In this document: one piece after another, positions 36,600 to 44,552 of the stretch | Layout: the number at the start of each line of letters is the position of its first letter | Position numbering within the stretch: position 1 is the first letter of the stretch | NCBI RefSeq assembly: GCF_000741715.1 | Contig: NZ_JGZN01000003.1 | Location: forward strand, 62,001 to 126,000 | Origin: Bifidobacterium saguini DSM 23967 | GTDB taxonomy: Bacteria > Actinomycetota > Actinomycetes > Actinomycetales > Bifidobacteriaceae | DNA: 64,000 nucleotides | Direction: 5' to 3' | Translations under genes and position numbers: made by a program | The notes under the pieces: generated by a model | What the model was told of the DNA's origin: nothing | The model's database searches: none | What the model saw: only the letters and a program-made list of their open reading frames with translations

Positions 36600-38777
36600 A
36601 TGACAACATTGCGCAATGCTGCCGCATGCGGCATAAGCATCGCGCTTGCAGCCGGCCTCTGCCTAGCAGGTCTGGCATCAAGCGCGCAAGCAGAAACAGC
36701 CTCCACTGTGGTTTCGCCAGCCGCCCAAGAAGACGGCGTGCGCAACTACGTGCTGAACCTGCCGGAAAACACGTCTGCAAATCAGCTTGCCGCAGTAGTG
36801 AACGCGGCCGAACAATTGGGCGCCAAGCCGCTTATGCAATATCCGCAGCTGCACGCCGTGTTCGTTCAGGCGCAAGCCAAAGATTTCGCACAGCAGGTTG
36901 CCGCCGCTTCTCAGAAAGCCGGCGTCACATTGGATTCGGTTGGAGCCACGCGTACCGCAGTCGTCACCGGCCAAGAGGATTTGTTCGGTGGCGATAGCAG
37001 CAATGACAGCTCCGGTGCGGACACTAGCGCTGATGTGAGCGCACAGTCGGAAGCAAAGCTGGAAAACGAGGAATCGCAGTCCTATAAGACCGCCAAGAAT
37101 TCTGCGCAATCCAAGGATGCTGATGCTTCCGATACCGACAGCACGAATGCCAATGGGCCTACGGCATCCAGCGAATCGGATCCGGATGTGACGGAAGACA
37201 AGGCGTGGGGTGTTATTGCCACCGGTGCAAGCCAGGCATTGCCGGTTATCGAACATAATGTGAAGCTCGCTAAAACCGTGGTGGGCATCCTTGACTCCGG
37301 TGTGGACGACACCCACCCGGATATTGCGCCGAACTTCGATGCCGCCGATTCCGCCAACTGCAATGTGAACGGTATCCCGGATAATTCCTATGGCGCATGG
37401 CGCCCGACTTCGAACGCGCACGGCACGCATACCGCAGGCACTGTGGCCGCTGCGCACAACGGCATTGGCGTGGACGGTGTAGACCCGCAGGCCACCATCG
37501 CCGCAGTAAAGACCGGTAATGATGATGGTCTCCTGTACCCAGAGTATGTGACCTGTGCAATGGTGTGGGCTGCCGACCATCATTTCGCCGCCACCAACAA
37601 CAGCTACAGTGTTGACCCGTGGCTGTACTGGGTGCCGAGCGATCCCACGCAGACCGCCGGCTATGAGATCATTCGCCGTGCGGTGGCATACGCCACTTCG
37701 CAGAACGTGGTGACCGTGGTGGCCGCCGGCAATGAAAACTCCGATCTGGACCACCCGACCACCGATTCCGAAAGCCCGTATGACGGCACCGCCATCCCGG
37801 ACCGTGATGTGAGCAATGGTGTTCAGCTGCCATCCATGCTGCCCGGAACGGTAATCGTTTCCTCCAGTCGCAAGGCTTCCGTAACCAATCCGGGAGCCGG
37901 CATGTTCCCATTGACTCGCCCGGATGACCCGTATGGTTCCAACTACGGTAAGAAGACCATTACCGTGAACGCTCCTGGCGACCGTATTTATTCCACGACT
38001 CCGGTCACGCCGGTGGATTGGAATAAGGCTTCGTACGACACCTTCAGCGGCACTTCGATGGCCACGCCGCACGCTACCGGCGTGGTGGCGCTGATTCGTG
38101 GCATTCACCCTGATTTCACCGCCGCTCAGACGGTTGAATTGCTCAAGAAGCAGGCCGGTTACGATTACGATCTCATCGCACCGCCTACCGATGGTGCTGA
38201 ATTCCGCGGTGCCGGCTTGGTGAACGCCTATGCTGCCGTGACCAAGGATCAGCCGCAGCCCAAGGTGCAAAGCGTGGAATACTCCACGGACGGCGGCAAT
38301 ACGTGGACTGCATTTGCTGATGGTACGCGACTGACCGGTACGGTTGAAGTGCGAGCCACGGTGGGCGGTTCGGTGTCCGCGGTTACGCTCAGCAGTGGAG
38401 ACACCAAGGCGCAAGGTACTGCGGAAGCTGGCGAGCCGGTTACCGTGACGCTGAAGCTTGACTATTCGAAGCTGGCCAAGGATGCGGACAGTGAGCTCTC
38501 CATCGCCGCAGACGGCTTGAACTCTGCGCCTGATGCGGACGATGACATCAGCCAATCCGTGCATTTCGTGGCCGCAGCTGCCGATAAGGGTAACAGCGGC
38601 AACAAGCCGAGCGCTGGCACCGGGGATGCAAATAAGGATCATGCCAATACGGCAAAGCCTTCTGCCAAGAAGCCGGGCATGCCGCTGACCGGTAGCGATA
38701 TCGCCGCTATTGCCGCGGCGGTCGCCGTGCTGGTGGTTGCCGGTGGTGTGGTGCTGGCGGTTCGTCGTCGTGCATGA
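36600..38777 (+). CDS. Cell-surface subtilisin-like serine protease (S8) with LPXTG-like anchor
   Basis: This is a 725-residue secreted protease. The ATG at 36600 has GAGAGGGAAGAC upstream and starts a signal peptide that ends near AQA (residue ~28). A pro-domain follows, then an acidic Ser/Asp-rich linker (130-205). The catalytic triad is Asp232 (GILDSGVDDTHPD), His274 (NAHGTHTAGTV) and Ser486 (FSGTSMATPHATGV); the oxyanion asparagine is in ATNNSYS. A beta-rich domain follows, then a Lys/Pro-rich spacer, MPLTGSD, a membrane helix and VRRRA. The sorting motif has Met in place of the usual Leu, so anchoring by sortase is likely but not certain. Confidence 0.88.
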   Translation: MTTLRNAAACGISIALAAGLCLAGLASSAQAETASTVVSPAAQEDGVRNYVLNLPENTSANQLAAVVNAAEQLGAKPLMQYPQLHAVFVQAQAKDFAQQVAAASQKAGVTLDSVGATRTAVVTGQEDLFGGDSSNDSSGADTSADVSAQSEAKLENEESQSYKTAKNSAQSKDADASDTDSTNANGPTASSESDPDVTEDKAWGVIATGASQALPVIEHNVKLAKTVVGILDSGVDDTHPDIAPNFDAADSANCNVNGIPDNSYGAWRPTSNAHGTHTAGTVAAAHNGIGVDGVDPQATIAAVKTGNDDGLLYPEYVTCAMVWAADHHFAATNNSYSVDPWLYWVPSDPTQTAGYEIIRRAVAYATSQNVVTVVAAGNENSDLDHPTTDSESPYDGTAIPDRDVSNGVQLPSMLPGTVIVSSSRKASVTNPGAGMFPLTRPDDPYGSNYGKKTITVNAPGDRIYSTTPVTPVDWNKASYDTFSGTSMATPHATGVVALIRGIHPDFTAAQTVELLKKQAGYDYDLIAPPTDGAEFRGAGLVNAYAAVTKDQPQPKVQSVEYSTDGGNTWTAFADGTRLTGTVEVRATVGGSVSAVTLSSGDTKAQGTAEAGEPVTVTLKLDYSKLAKDADSELSIAADGLNSAPDADDDISQSVHFVAAAADKGNSGNKPSAGTGDANKDHANTAKPSAKKPGMPLTGSDIAAIAAAVAVLVVAGGVVLAVRRRA

Positions 38778-38844
38778 TACGGCAGATTAATGCCCTCGAT
38801 GGCCGACTGATTGGTTGGCTGGCCAACTGATTGTCGGTGGTTTG

Positions 38845-38881
38845 AAGCGGGAATGTGCTGGGTATTGGCATATTCCCGCTT
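38845..38881 (+). terminator. Terminator after the surface protease gene
   Basis: The 10-bp stem AAGCGGGAAT / ATTCCCGCTT with a 17-base loop is followed by TTGC. A smaller palindrome, GTTGGC-TG-GCCAAC, lies just upstream at about 38813-38826. Confidence 0.7.
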
Positions 38882-39027
38882 TTGCTATGCGGAAGCTGGC
38901 GGAATTGGATGGGTGAAGAGGTTGGCGATTGGCCCCATCCAAATTGGACTGGTTTGGTGGTGTGCTTATATGCGTGCCTAATAATGAGCGGGACGATAAC
39001 GTTCACTTTCAAACGAAGGGGATACTC

Positions 39028-39903
39028 ATGGCAGGCAATCGTGCGGAACTCAACCGAAACTTGGCTCAGATGCTCAAGGGCGGCGTCATTATGGATGTCA
39101 CCACGCCCGAACAGGCGAAGATCGCCCAGGATGCAGGCGCTTGCGCGGTCATGGCGCTGGAACGTATTCCGGCCGATATTCGTGCAGCTGGCGGTGTTTC
39201 CCGTATGAGCGACCCGGCCATGATCAAGGGCATTCAGGAAGCCGTTTCCATTCCGGTTATGGCCAAGGTGCGTATCGGCCACATTGCCGAAGCCCGCATC
39301 CTGCAGGCCATTGATATCGATTACATCGACGAATCCGAGGTGCTCTCTCCTGCTGATGATGTTTACCACATCGATAAGAACCAGTTCGATGTGCCATTCG
39401 TGTGCGGTGCCAAAAACCTGGGCGAGGCGTTGCGTCGTATTGCTGAAGGTGCTGCCATGATTCGTACCAAGGGCGAGCCCGGCACTGGTGACGTGATTCA
39501 GGCCGTGCGCCACATGCGCACGATGAACAAGCAGATTCACGAGCTCGTCTCCCTGCGCGATGACGAAGTATACGAGGCGGCCAAGCAGCTCGCCGTGCCC
39601 TACGATTTGGCCAAGTACGTGCACGACAACGGCCGTCTGCCTGTAGTGAACTTTGCCGCCGGCGGTGTGGCCACCCCGGCCGATGCCGCACTGATGATGG
39701 AACTGGGCGCGGAAGGCGTGTTCGTAGGCTCCGGCATCTTCAAGTCCGGCGACCCGGCCAAGCGTGCCGCCGCCATCGTCAAGGCCACCGCCAACTGGCA
39801 GGATGCGGATCTGCTCGCCAAACTGTCCGAAAACCTTGGTGAAGCTATGGTCGGCATCAACGAAGACGAAATCCAGACCATCATGGCCGCCCGTGGAGAG
39901 TGA
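39028..39903 (+). CDS. pdxS: Pyridoxal 5'-phosphate synthase subunit PdxS
   Basis: PdxS condenses ribose 5-phosphate, glyceraldehyde 3-phosphate and PdxT-supplied ammonia to PLP. The 291-residue (beta/alpha)8 protein has the conserved blocks [35 protein letters not shown] (positions ~18-52, listed only as landmarks), the active-site lysine in [11 protein letters not shown], and [14 protein letters not shown]. The start at 39028 has GAAGGGGATA upstream; the longer open frame adds sequence foreign to the family. pdxT begins two bases after its stop, and a MocR-type regulator follows. Confidence 0.96.
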   Translation: MAGNRAELNRNLAQMLKGGVIMDVTTPEQAKIAQDAGACAVMALERIPADIRAAGGVSRMSDPAMIKGIQEAVSIPVMAKVRIGHIAEARILQAIDIDYIDESEVLSPADDVYHIDKNQFDVPFVCGAKNLGEALRRIAEGAAMIRTKGEPGTGDVIQAVRHMRTMNKQIHELVSLRDDEVYEAAKQLAVPYDLAKYVHDNGRLPVVNFAAGGVATPADAALMMELGAEGVFVGSGIFKSGDPAKRAAAIVKATANWQDADLLAKLSENLGEAMVGINEDEIQTIMAARGE

Positions 39904-39905
39904 CA

Positions 39906-40544
39906 ATGGTTGTAGCTGTTGAATACATATCCAAAGAAGAATCAGATGATGCCGAATCCACTTCTCACGGCGTAACCGGCATTCTGGCTGTGCAAGGCGC
40001 ATTCGCCGAGCATGCCGCCGTACTGGACAAGCTGGGGGCTCCGTGGAAACTACTGCGCTCGGCCGAGGATTTCGATGATTCCATTGACCGTGTGATTTTG
40101 CCGGGCGGAGAATCCACCACGCAAGGCAAGCTGCTGCGCTCCACTGGTCTATTTGAGAAAATCGACGCACACATCAAGGCCGGAAAACCAGTGTTCGGTA
40201 CCTGCGCCGGCATGATTCTCTTGGCCAAAAAGCTCGATAACGACCCGAACGTGTATTTTGGCGCATTGGATGCCGTGGTGCGCCGTAATGCGTACGGTCG
40301 CCAACTTGGCAGTTTCGCCGCCACCGCGAATTTCGGGCAGCCGGGTTCACGGGATTATATTGCCGACTTCCCGCTGGTGTTCATTCGAGGCCCCTATGTG
40401 GTGTCCGTTGGTCCTGAAGCCTCCGTGGAAACCGAAGTGGACGGTCATGCGGTCGCTTTGCGCCAAGGCAAGATTCTTGCCACCGCGTTCCACCCGGAAT
40501 TGACGGACGATACGCGCATCCACGAGCTGTTCCTCGCGCTGTAA
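39906..40544 (+). CDS. pdxT: Pyridoxal 5'-phosphate synthase glutaminase subunit PdxT
   Basis: PdxT is the class I glutaminase that feeds ammonia to PdxS. In this 212-residue protein the nucleophile is Cys100 in GTCAGMI, and the His/Glu pair is in TAFHPELTDD near the end. The conserved start of the family (GILAVQGAFAEH) begins only at residue 25, so there is an N-terminal extension of about 20 residues. A GTG at 39900 overlaps the pdxS stop and is an alternative start. Confidence 0.94.
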   Translation: MVVAVEYISKEESDDAESTSHGVTGILAVQGAFAEHAAVLDKLGAPWKLLRSAEDFDDSIDRVILPGGESTTQGKLLRSTGLFEKIDAHIKAGKPVFGTCAGMILLAKKLDNDPNVYFGALDAVVRRNAYGRQLGSFAATANFGQPGSRDYIADFPLVFIRGPYVVSVGPEASVETEVDGHAVALRQGKILATAFHPELTDDTRIHELFLAL

Positions 40545-40560
40545 TCTCCCGCAGTGGAAT

Positions 40561-40579
40561 AATTGCAGCTAATTGCAGC
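40561..40579 (+). promoter_or_regulatory. Tandem direct repeat before the MocR-type regulator
   Basis: AATTGCAGC occurs twice with a 10-bp period (40561-40569 and 40571-40579), 24 bases before the regulator start. MocR/PdxR proteins bind direct repeats, so this is a candidate autoregulatory site. The evidence is one pair only. Confidence 0.35.
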
Positions 40580-40602
40580 ACGGTAGGGAAGGGGAGACGA
40601 TT

Positions 40603-42105
40603 ATGCAGTTGCAGCTCAACCGGCGCAGCAGCGTGCCGCTGTATAGGCAGCTGGCCGGTGAATTGCGTGAGCAAATCGTCTCCGGCGCTCTTGCGGAAGG
40701 CTACCGCTTACCTCCCGAACGCGAGCTTGCAAAACGGCTGGAAGTCAATCGCACCACAGTGTTGCAGGCATACCAGCAGCTCAAAGATGAAGGATTCATC
40801 GCATCCAAAGTCGGCAAAGGCACATTCGTATTGCCGCAAACGGTTACTGGCGATTTGCAGCCGGCGACGGATGATATCGAACCAACCATCATCCGCCCGC
40901 CGTGGTCCGTATTGTTCAGCGATTACTCCAACCGATTCACGTACCATGACATTGCTGTGGCGAATCGTGCGCAAAATGGTCAATCACTGATTGACTTCGC
41001 CACCGGTTCGCCAAACCCAGCTGATATTCCTGATGATCTGCTGCGCTCGGTGAGTTTGGAAGCATTCTCATCACACGAATTCGACGGTCAGCCGGAATCC
41101 CCGATTGAAGGATTCCCGGAACTGCGCGAACTATTGGCTGAACACATGCGCTCCCGAGGCGTGCATTGCAATGCACGCAATGTGATGGTGCTATCAGGTT
41201 CCGAACAAGGCATCGATCTGTGCGTGCGTGCATTCATCAACCCCGGTGACTGCGTACTCGTAGAACAATCCACGTTCTTCCCGGCTCTGCAAGCCTTCCG
41301 GTCAGCCGATGCTCGAATCGTGGGCGTACCCGTGGATGCATACGGTATGCGAACCGACCTATTGGAAGGCTACTGTGCCCGGTTCCATCCAAAATTCATC
41401 TACACAATCCCAACCTTCCAAAATCCGACTGGCTCAACAATGCCGGCAGCACGCCGCAAAGAACTCATCGATGTGGCGCGACGCTATCAGTGCCTCATCA
41501 TCGAGGACGATGCATACGGGGAACTCTGGTATGGGGGAGCGGATGCAGCAAATGGTGATGTCAATCGCCCGGTGCCGGTGAAAGGTATGGAAAATGCAGG
41601 ATACGTAATGTATCTCTCCACCTTCTCAAAAACCGTAACATCAGGATTGCGAACCGGATGGATTGTAGCGGACCCTCATGTGATCGGGCGATTGGCCGCC
41701 TTGCGCCGCATGGTCGATCAGCATACGAGCACATCATCGCAACGCATCTGTTTGGAACTGCTCAAAGAAGGACGCATCGCCGAGCATGTGAAAACATTGA
41801 CGGTCGCTTATCGCAAGCGACGAGACATGGCGGTGGCGGCATTGAAACGCTATGCGACTGGCGGCATGACATGGAATGTACCGGAAGGCGGCTACTACAT
41901 TTGGGTGACGTTGCCTGAAGGCGTGCGCTCGCTGGATGTACTTGACCGATGCCGTGCGAAAGGCGTCACGTTCATGCCAGGAAGCGTTTTTGATGTTGAC
42001 GAAACGGATGATTCACATATCCGCTTGAATATGGTGCATCCGGATGCCGCTGATATTGAACACGGCATCCGGATGATTTGCGAATCGATTGCTCAGGCAA
42101 GCTGA
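40603..42105 (+). CDS. pdxR: MocR-family (GntR-aminotransferase) regulator, likely PdxR
   Basis: This 500-residue protein has an N-terminal GntR winged helix (about residues 5-75: VPLYRQLAGELREQIVSGAL, LPPERELAKRLEVNRTTVLQAY) linked to a fold-type I aminotransferase-like domain. The PLP lysine sits in STFSKTVTSGLRTGW, and IEDDAYGELW carries the PLP aspartate. PdxR members sense PLP and control pdxST. Its place right after pdxT, in the same direction, supports that role, although PdxR genes are more often divergent. GGAAGGGGAG precedes ATG 40603. Its 3' end overlaps the convergent phnX by 13 bases. Confidence 0.86.
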   Translation: MQLQLNRRSSVPLYRQLAGELREQIVSGALAEGYRLPPERELAKRLEVNRTTVLQAYQQLKDEGFIASKVGKGTFVLPQTVTGDLQPATDDIEPTIIRPPWSVLFSDYSNRFTYHDIAVANRAQNGQSLIDFATGSPNPADIPDDLLRSVSLEAFSSHEFDGQPESPIEGFPELRELLAEHMRSRGVHCNARNVMVLSGSEQGIDLCVRAFINPGDCVLVEQSTFFPALQAFRSADARIVGVPVDAYGMRTDLLEGYCARFHPKFIYTIPTFQNPTGSTMPAARRKELIDVARRYQCLIIEDDAYGELWYGGADAANGDVNRPVPVKGMENAGYVMYLSTFSKTVTSGLRTGWIVADPHVIGRLAALRRMVDQHTSTSSQRICLELLKEGRIAEHVKTLTVAYRKRRDMAVAALKRYATGGMTWNVPEGGYYIWVTLPEGVRSLDVLDRCRAKGVTFMPGSVFDVDETDDSHIRLNMVHPDAADIEHGIRMICESIAQAS

Positions 42106-42875
42106 GCGAGGAGAGTCGGCAGCTCGGCCATCGTGTCGATTACGGCGTCGGCGCCAGCATTGACGAACGCGTCGCGTGCGGCTGCGCGAGCTTTGGCCTT
42201 ATCGGCATCAGACAATGCGTTGAACTCGTCCTCAGAGAGCGCCATTTGGGAGCTGCCCTCCGTCACGCCGATGGTGAAGACACCGGCATTCCTGCCTTCG
42301 CGAATATCGGAAAGCGTGTCTCCCACCTTGGCGGCCTTGCGCACATCAGTGACGCCCAACTTCTCAAGATTCCTGAACACCATGTAAGGGTACGGGCGGC
42401 CGAAACCGTTCGTACCGTCCGGGCTAATCCAGAAATCCGGAGCATAGCCATTCTCGGCGGCCTTCGGAACTACAATCTCCATCATCTTATCCGTGTAGCC
42501 AGTGGTGGAACCGATCTTGATGCCGGCTTCACGCAGTGCGGCGACCGCATCCACCACACCCGGCTTCGGGTCGGCGAAACCATCGAGAATGGAAAGCAGC
42601 TTCGGCTCAAAATGGCTGTAGACGGCATCCACATCCGCATCGGTGGGGGCTTCGCCATGCTCATCCTCCCAAGCGCGAGCAATGCGATTCATGTGCAGCA
42701 TCGTATTGATATGGTCATGCTTCAGCATGCCCATCGGCTTGCGGGTCTCGGCCATCGTGGGCTCGATACCGAATTCCTTGAACGCCTCCTGGAAGGCACG
42801 GACCGGAGCAAAGCAGCCATAATCCACAGTGGTGCCGGCCCAATCAAAAATAACAGCTTCAAAACGGTTGGTCAT
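42093..42875 (-). CDS. phnX: Phosphonoacetaldehyde hydrolase (phosphonatase)
   Basis: PhnX hydrolyses the carbon-phosphorus bond of phosphonoacetaldehyde to acetaldehyde and phosphate. It is a HAD-superfamily enzyme of 260 residues: nucleophile Asp11 in VIFDWAGTTVD, Schiff-base Lys52 in KPMGMLKHDH, and the cap domain between. Later motifs STTGYT and KVGDTLSDIREG supply the phosphate and magnesium ligands. It is the last gene of the minus-strand 2-aminoethylphosphonate cluster, after phnW, and is separated from it by a structured repeat. Confidence 0.95.
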   Translation of the reverse strand: MTNRFEAVIFDWAGTTVDYGCFAPVRAFQEAFKEFGIEPTMAETRKPMGMLKHDHINTMLHMNRIARAWEDEHGEAPTDADVDAVYSHFEPKLLSILDGFADPKPGVVDAVAALREAGIKIGSTTGYTDKMMEIVVPKAAENGYAPDFWISPDGTNGFGRPYPYMVFRNLEKLGVTDVRKAAKVGDTLSDIREGRNAGVFTIGVTEGSSQMALSEDEFNALSDADKAKARAAARDAFVNAGADAVIDTMAELPTLLAQLA

Positions 42876-42917
42876 GTGAGAATTCCTTTATCGTTGAATG
42901 CGGTATGTAAGGAAGGC

Positions 42918-43041
42918 TTGGTGATGTGGTGTGTGCTTTCCGACTGTAAGCAGCGCAGGCGTGTGCTAAGCTCTGCGAGCACGCGCCGGAGCGAGGCCAA
43001 ACGGCCTTGAGTGTGTCGGGAAGCACACACCACATCACCAA
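42918..43041. repeat. Structured palindromic element, copy 1 (between phnW and phnX)
   Basis: The 27-bp outer arms 42918-42944 and 43015-43041 pair with one wobble (GGTGATGTGGTGTGTGCTTT with AAGCACACACCACATCACC and flanks). Inside are two smaller hairpins: GCGTGTGCT/AGCACGCGC and AGGCC/GGCCT. The inner ~83 bases reappear, inverted, at 44389-44516 with only about seven differences. Confidence 0.8.
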
Positions 43042-43052
43042 ACCGGCAATAG

Positions 43053-44261
43053 TCAGGCGGTGAGCTTGACGTTGGCGGGGGCGGCGGCTTTGATTGGTTC
43101 GCCGGCCTTGTCCATAGCGGCAATGGCTTCCGGCACGGAGTCGGAGCCGGTAGCGGCCTGAAGCAGGCCGCGCTCACCCATGTAGAGAGCCAGCAGCTCG
43201 GTCACTTTTTCAATATCATCGGTGTAGATTTCACCGATGTTGCCCAGGCGGAAGGTGTCTTCGTTGGTGAGCTTGCCCGGGTAGATGGCGTAACCGCGTT
43301 CCTTGATGAACTCGTACATGTCGTGGAAGTCGAACTTGGTGCCTTCCGGGTAGAGGAAGGTGGTGATGATCGGACCCTGATGGTCCTTGAGGAACACGCG
43401 GAAGCCAAGTGCCTTCATGCGGGCGATAAGTAGATGGTTGTTGAGCGTGTAGCGAGCGGAGCGGGCCGGAATGCCACCTTCGGCGAACATTTCATCGAGA
43501 GCCTTGGAGAAGGCGAGCACAACGTGGGTGGGGGAAGTGTAACGCCACTTGCCGTTGGCCTTCTCGAGGGTGTTCCACTGATCCCACAGGTCAAGGGAGA
43601 GGGAACGGGCCTTGCCCTTGGAGGCTTCCAGCTTGGCCTTGTTGCAGATGATGAAGCTGAAGCCGGGCACACCCTGAATGCACTTGTTGGCGGAGGAGAC
43701 GAGGAAGTCGATGCCCCAGTCGGCCACCGGAATATCCACGCCGCCGAAGGAGCTCATGGCATCCACCATGAAAGTGCAGCCGTGCTTCTTGGCCACGGTG
43801 GCCACGGCCTGAATGTCGTTCAGCAGGCCGGAGGTGGTTTCGGAGTGAATCATCGAAACGTGGGTGATGGTCGGGTCGGCGGAAAGGTATTCCTCAACCT
43901 TGGCGGCGTCCGGGATTCGATCGTACGGTTCGGCGTACTGGGTGTAGGCGATGCCGGCGTGGTCGCAGATCTTGGCCTGACGGTCGCCGTAAGCGCCGTT
44001 GGTGCACAGCAGCACCTTCTCGTCCTTGCCGATTACGGAGGTCAGCACGCTTTCCACGCCGAAGGTGCCGGAGCCCTGCATGAGCACGGCGGTGTAATCG
44101 TTGGCGTTCACATGAGCGAGTTCGAGCAGCTGGCGGCGAATCTTCTGGGTGATCTGCTGGTAATCCTCATCCCAAGTGCAGTGGTCGAAGAGCATCTCTT
44201 CCTTGACCGTGCGGGTGGTGGTCAGCGGGCCGGGGGTCAGCAGCTTGTATTCGTTTGCCAT
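43053..44261 (-). CDS. phnW: 2-aminoethylphosphonate:pyruvate aminotransferase
   Basis: PhnW transfers the amino group of 2-aminoethylphosphonate to pyruvate, giving phosphonoacetaldehyde and L-alanine. This 402-residue PLP enzyme starts with the hallmark LLTPGPLTTTRTVKEEML and has GSGTFGVE near 63-70, the PLP aspartate in VDAMSSFGG and the PLP lysine Lys193 in SSANKCIQGVPGF. It is about 30 residues longer at the C-terminus than the usual ~370; the tail is Ala-rich. phnX lies downstream and the transporter upstream on the same strand, but copies of a structured element separate it from both. Confidence 0.95.
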   Translation of the reverse strand: MANEYKLLTPGPLTTTRTVKEEMLFDHCTWDEDYQQITQKIRRQLLELAHVNANDYTAVLMQGSGTFGVESVLTSVIGKDEKVLLCTNGAYGDRQAKICDHAGIAYTQYAEPYDRIPDAAKVEEYLSADPTITHVSMIHSETTSGLLNDIQAVATVAKKHGCTFMVDAMSSFGGVDIPVADWGIDFLVSSANKCIQGVPGFSFIICNKAKLEASKGKARSLSLDLWDQWNTLEKANGKWRYTSPTHVVLAFSKALDEMFAEGGIPARSARYTLNNHLLIARMKALGFRVFLKDHQGPIITTFLYPEGTKFDFHDMYEFIKERGYAIYPGKLTNEDTFRLGNIGEIYTDDIEKVTELLALYMGERGLLQAATGSDSVPEAIAAMDKAGEPIKAAAPANVKLTA

Positions 44262-44388
44262 TGGTGGATTTCCTTTCTTGGATTCTGCGGCCGAGTCTAA
44301 TCAGCCATGTAGTGTCTGTAATCTTCTACGTAGTTTTATAAAGACAATCGGAGTGTCGTATGTAGTTCTGTATGTGATGAGTGTTGGC

Positions 44389-44516
44389 GCGTTTGGTTGG
44401 CATGTATGATGCCCGACACACTCAAGGCCGTTCGGCCTCGCTCCGGCGTGTGCCCGCGGAGCTTAGCACACGCCTTCGCTGCTTACGGTCGGGCATCACA
44501 CATCCCAACCAAACGC
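44389..44516. repeat. Structured palindromic element, copy 2 (between the transporter and phnW)
   Basis: Outer arms 44389-44417 and 44488-44516 pair over 29 bases with two imperfections (GCGTTTGGTTGG with CCAACCAAACGC at the base). The core contains CTCAAGGCCGTTCGGCCTCG and GGCGTGTGC/GCACACGCC hairpins, as in copy 1 but inverted. The outer stem sequence differs from that of copy 1, yet it remains paired. Confidence 0.8.
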
Positions 44517-44552
44517 TGCGCAATGCATGATTTGTAGAATCAAGACCTGTGA

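Noticed and set aside
34462..36780. 772-residue open frame on the minus strand
   Set aside because: It is antisense to the transglutaminase-like gene, whose catalytic residues and membrane helix are clear on the plus strand.
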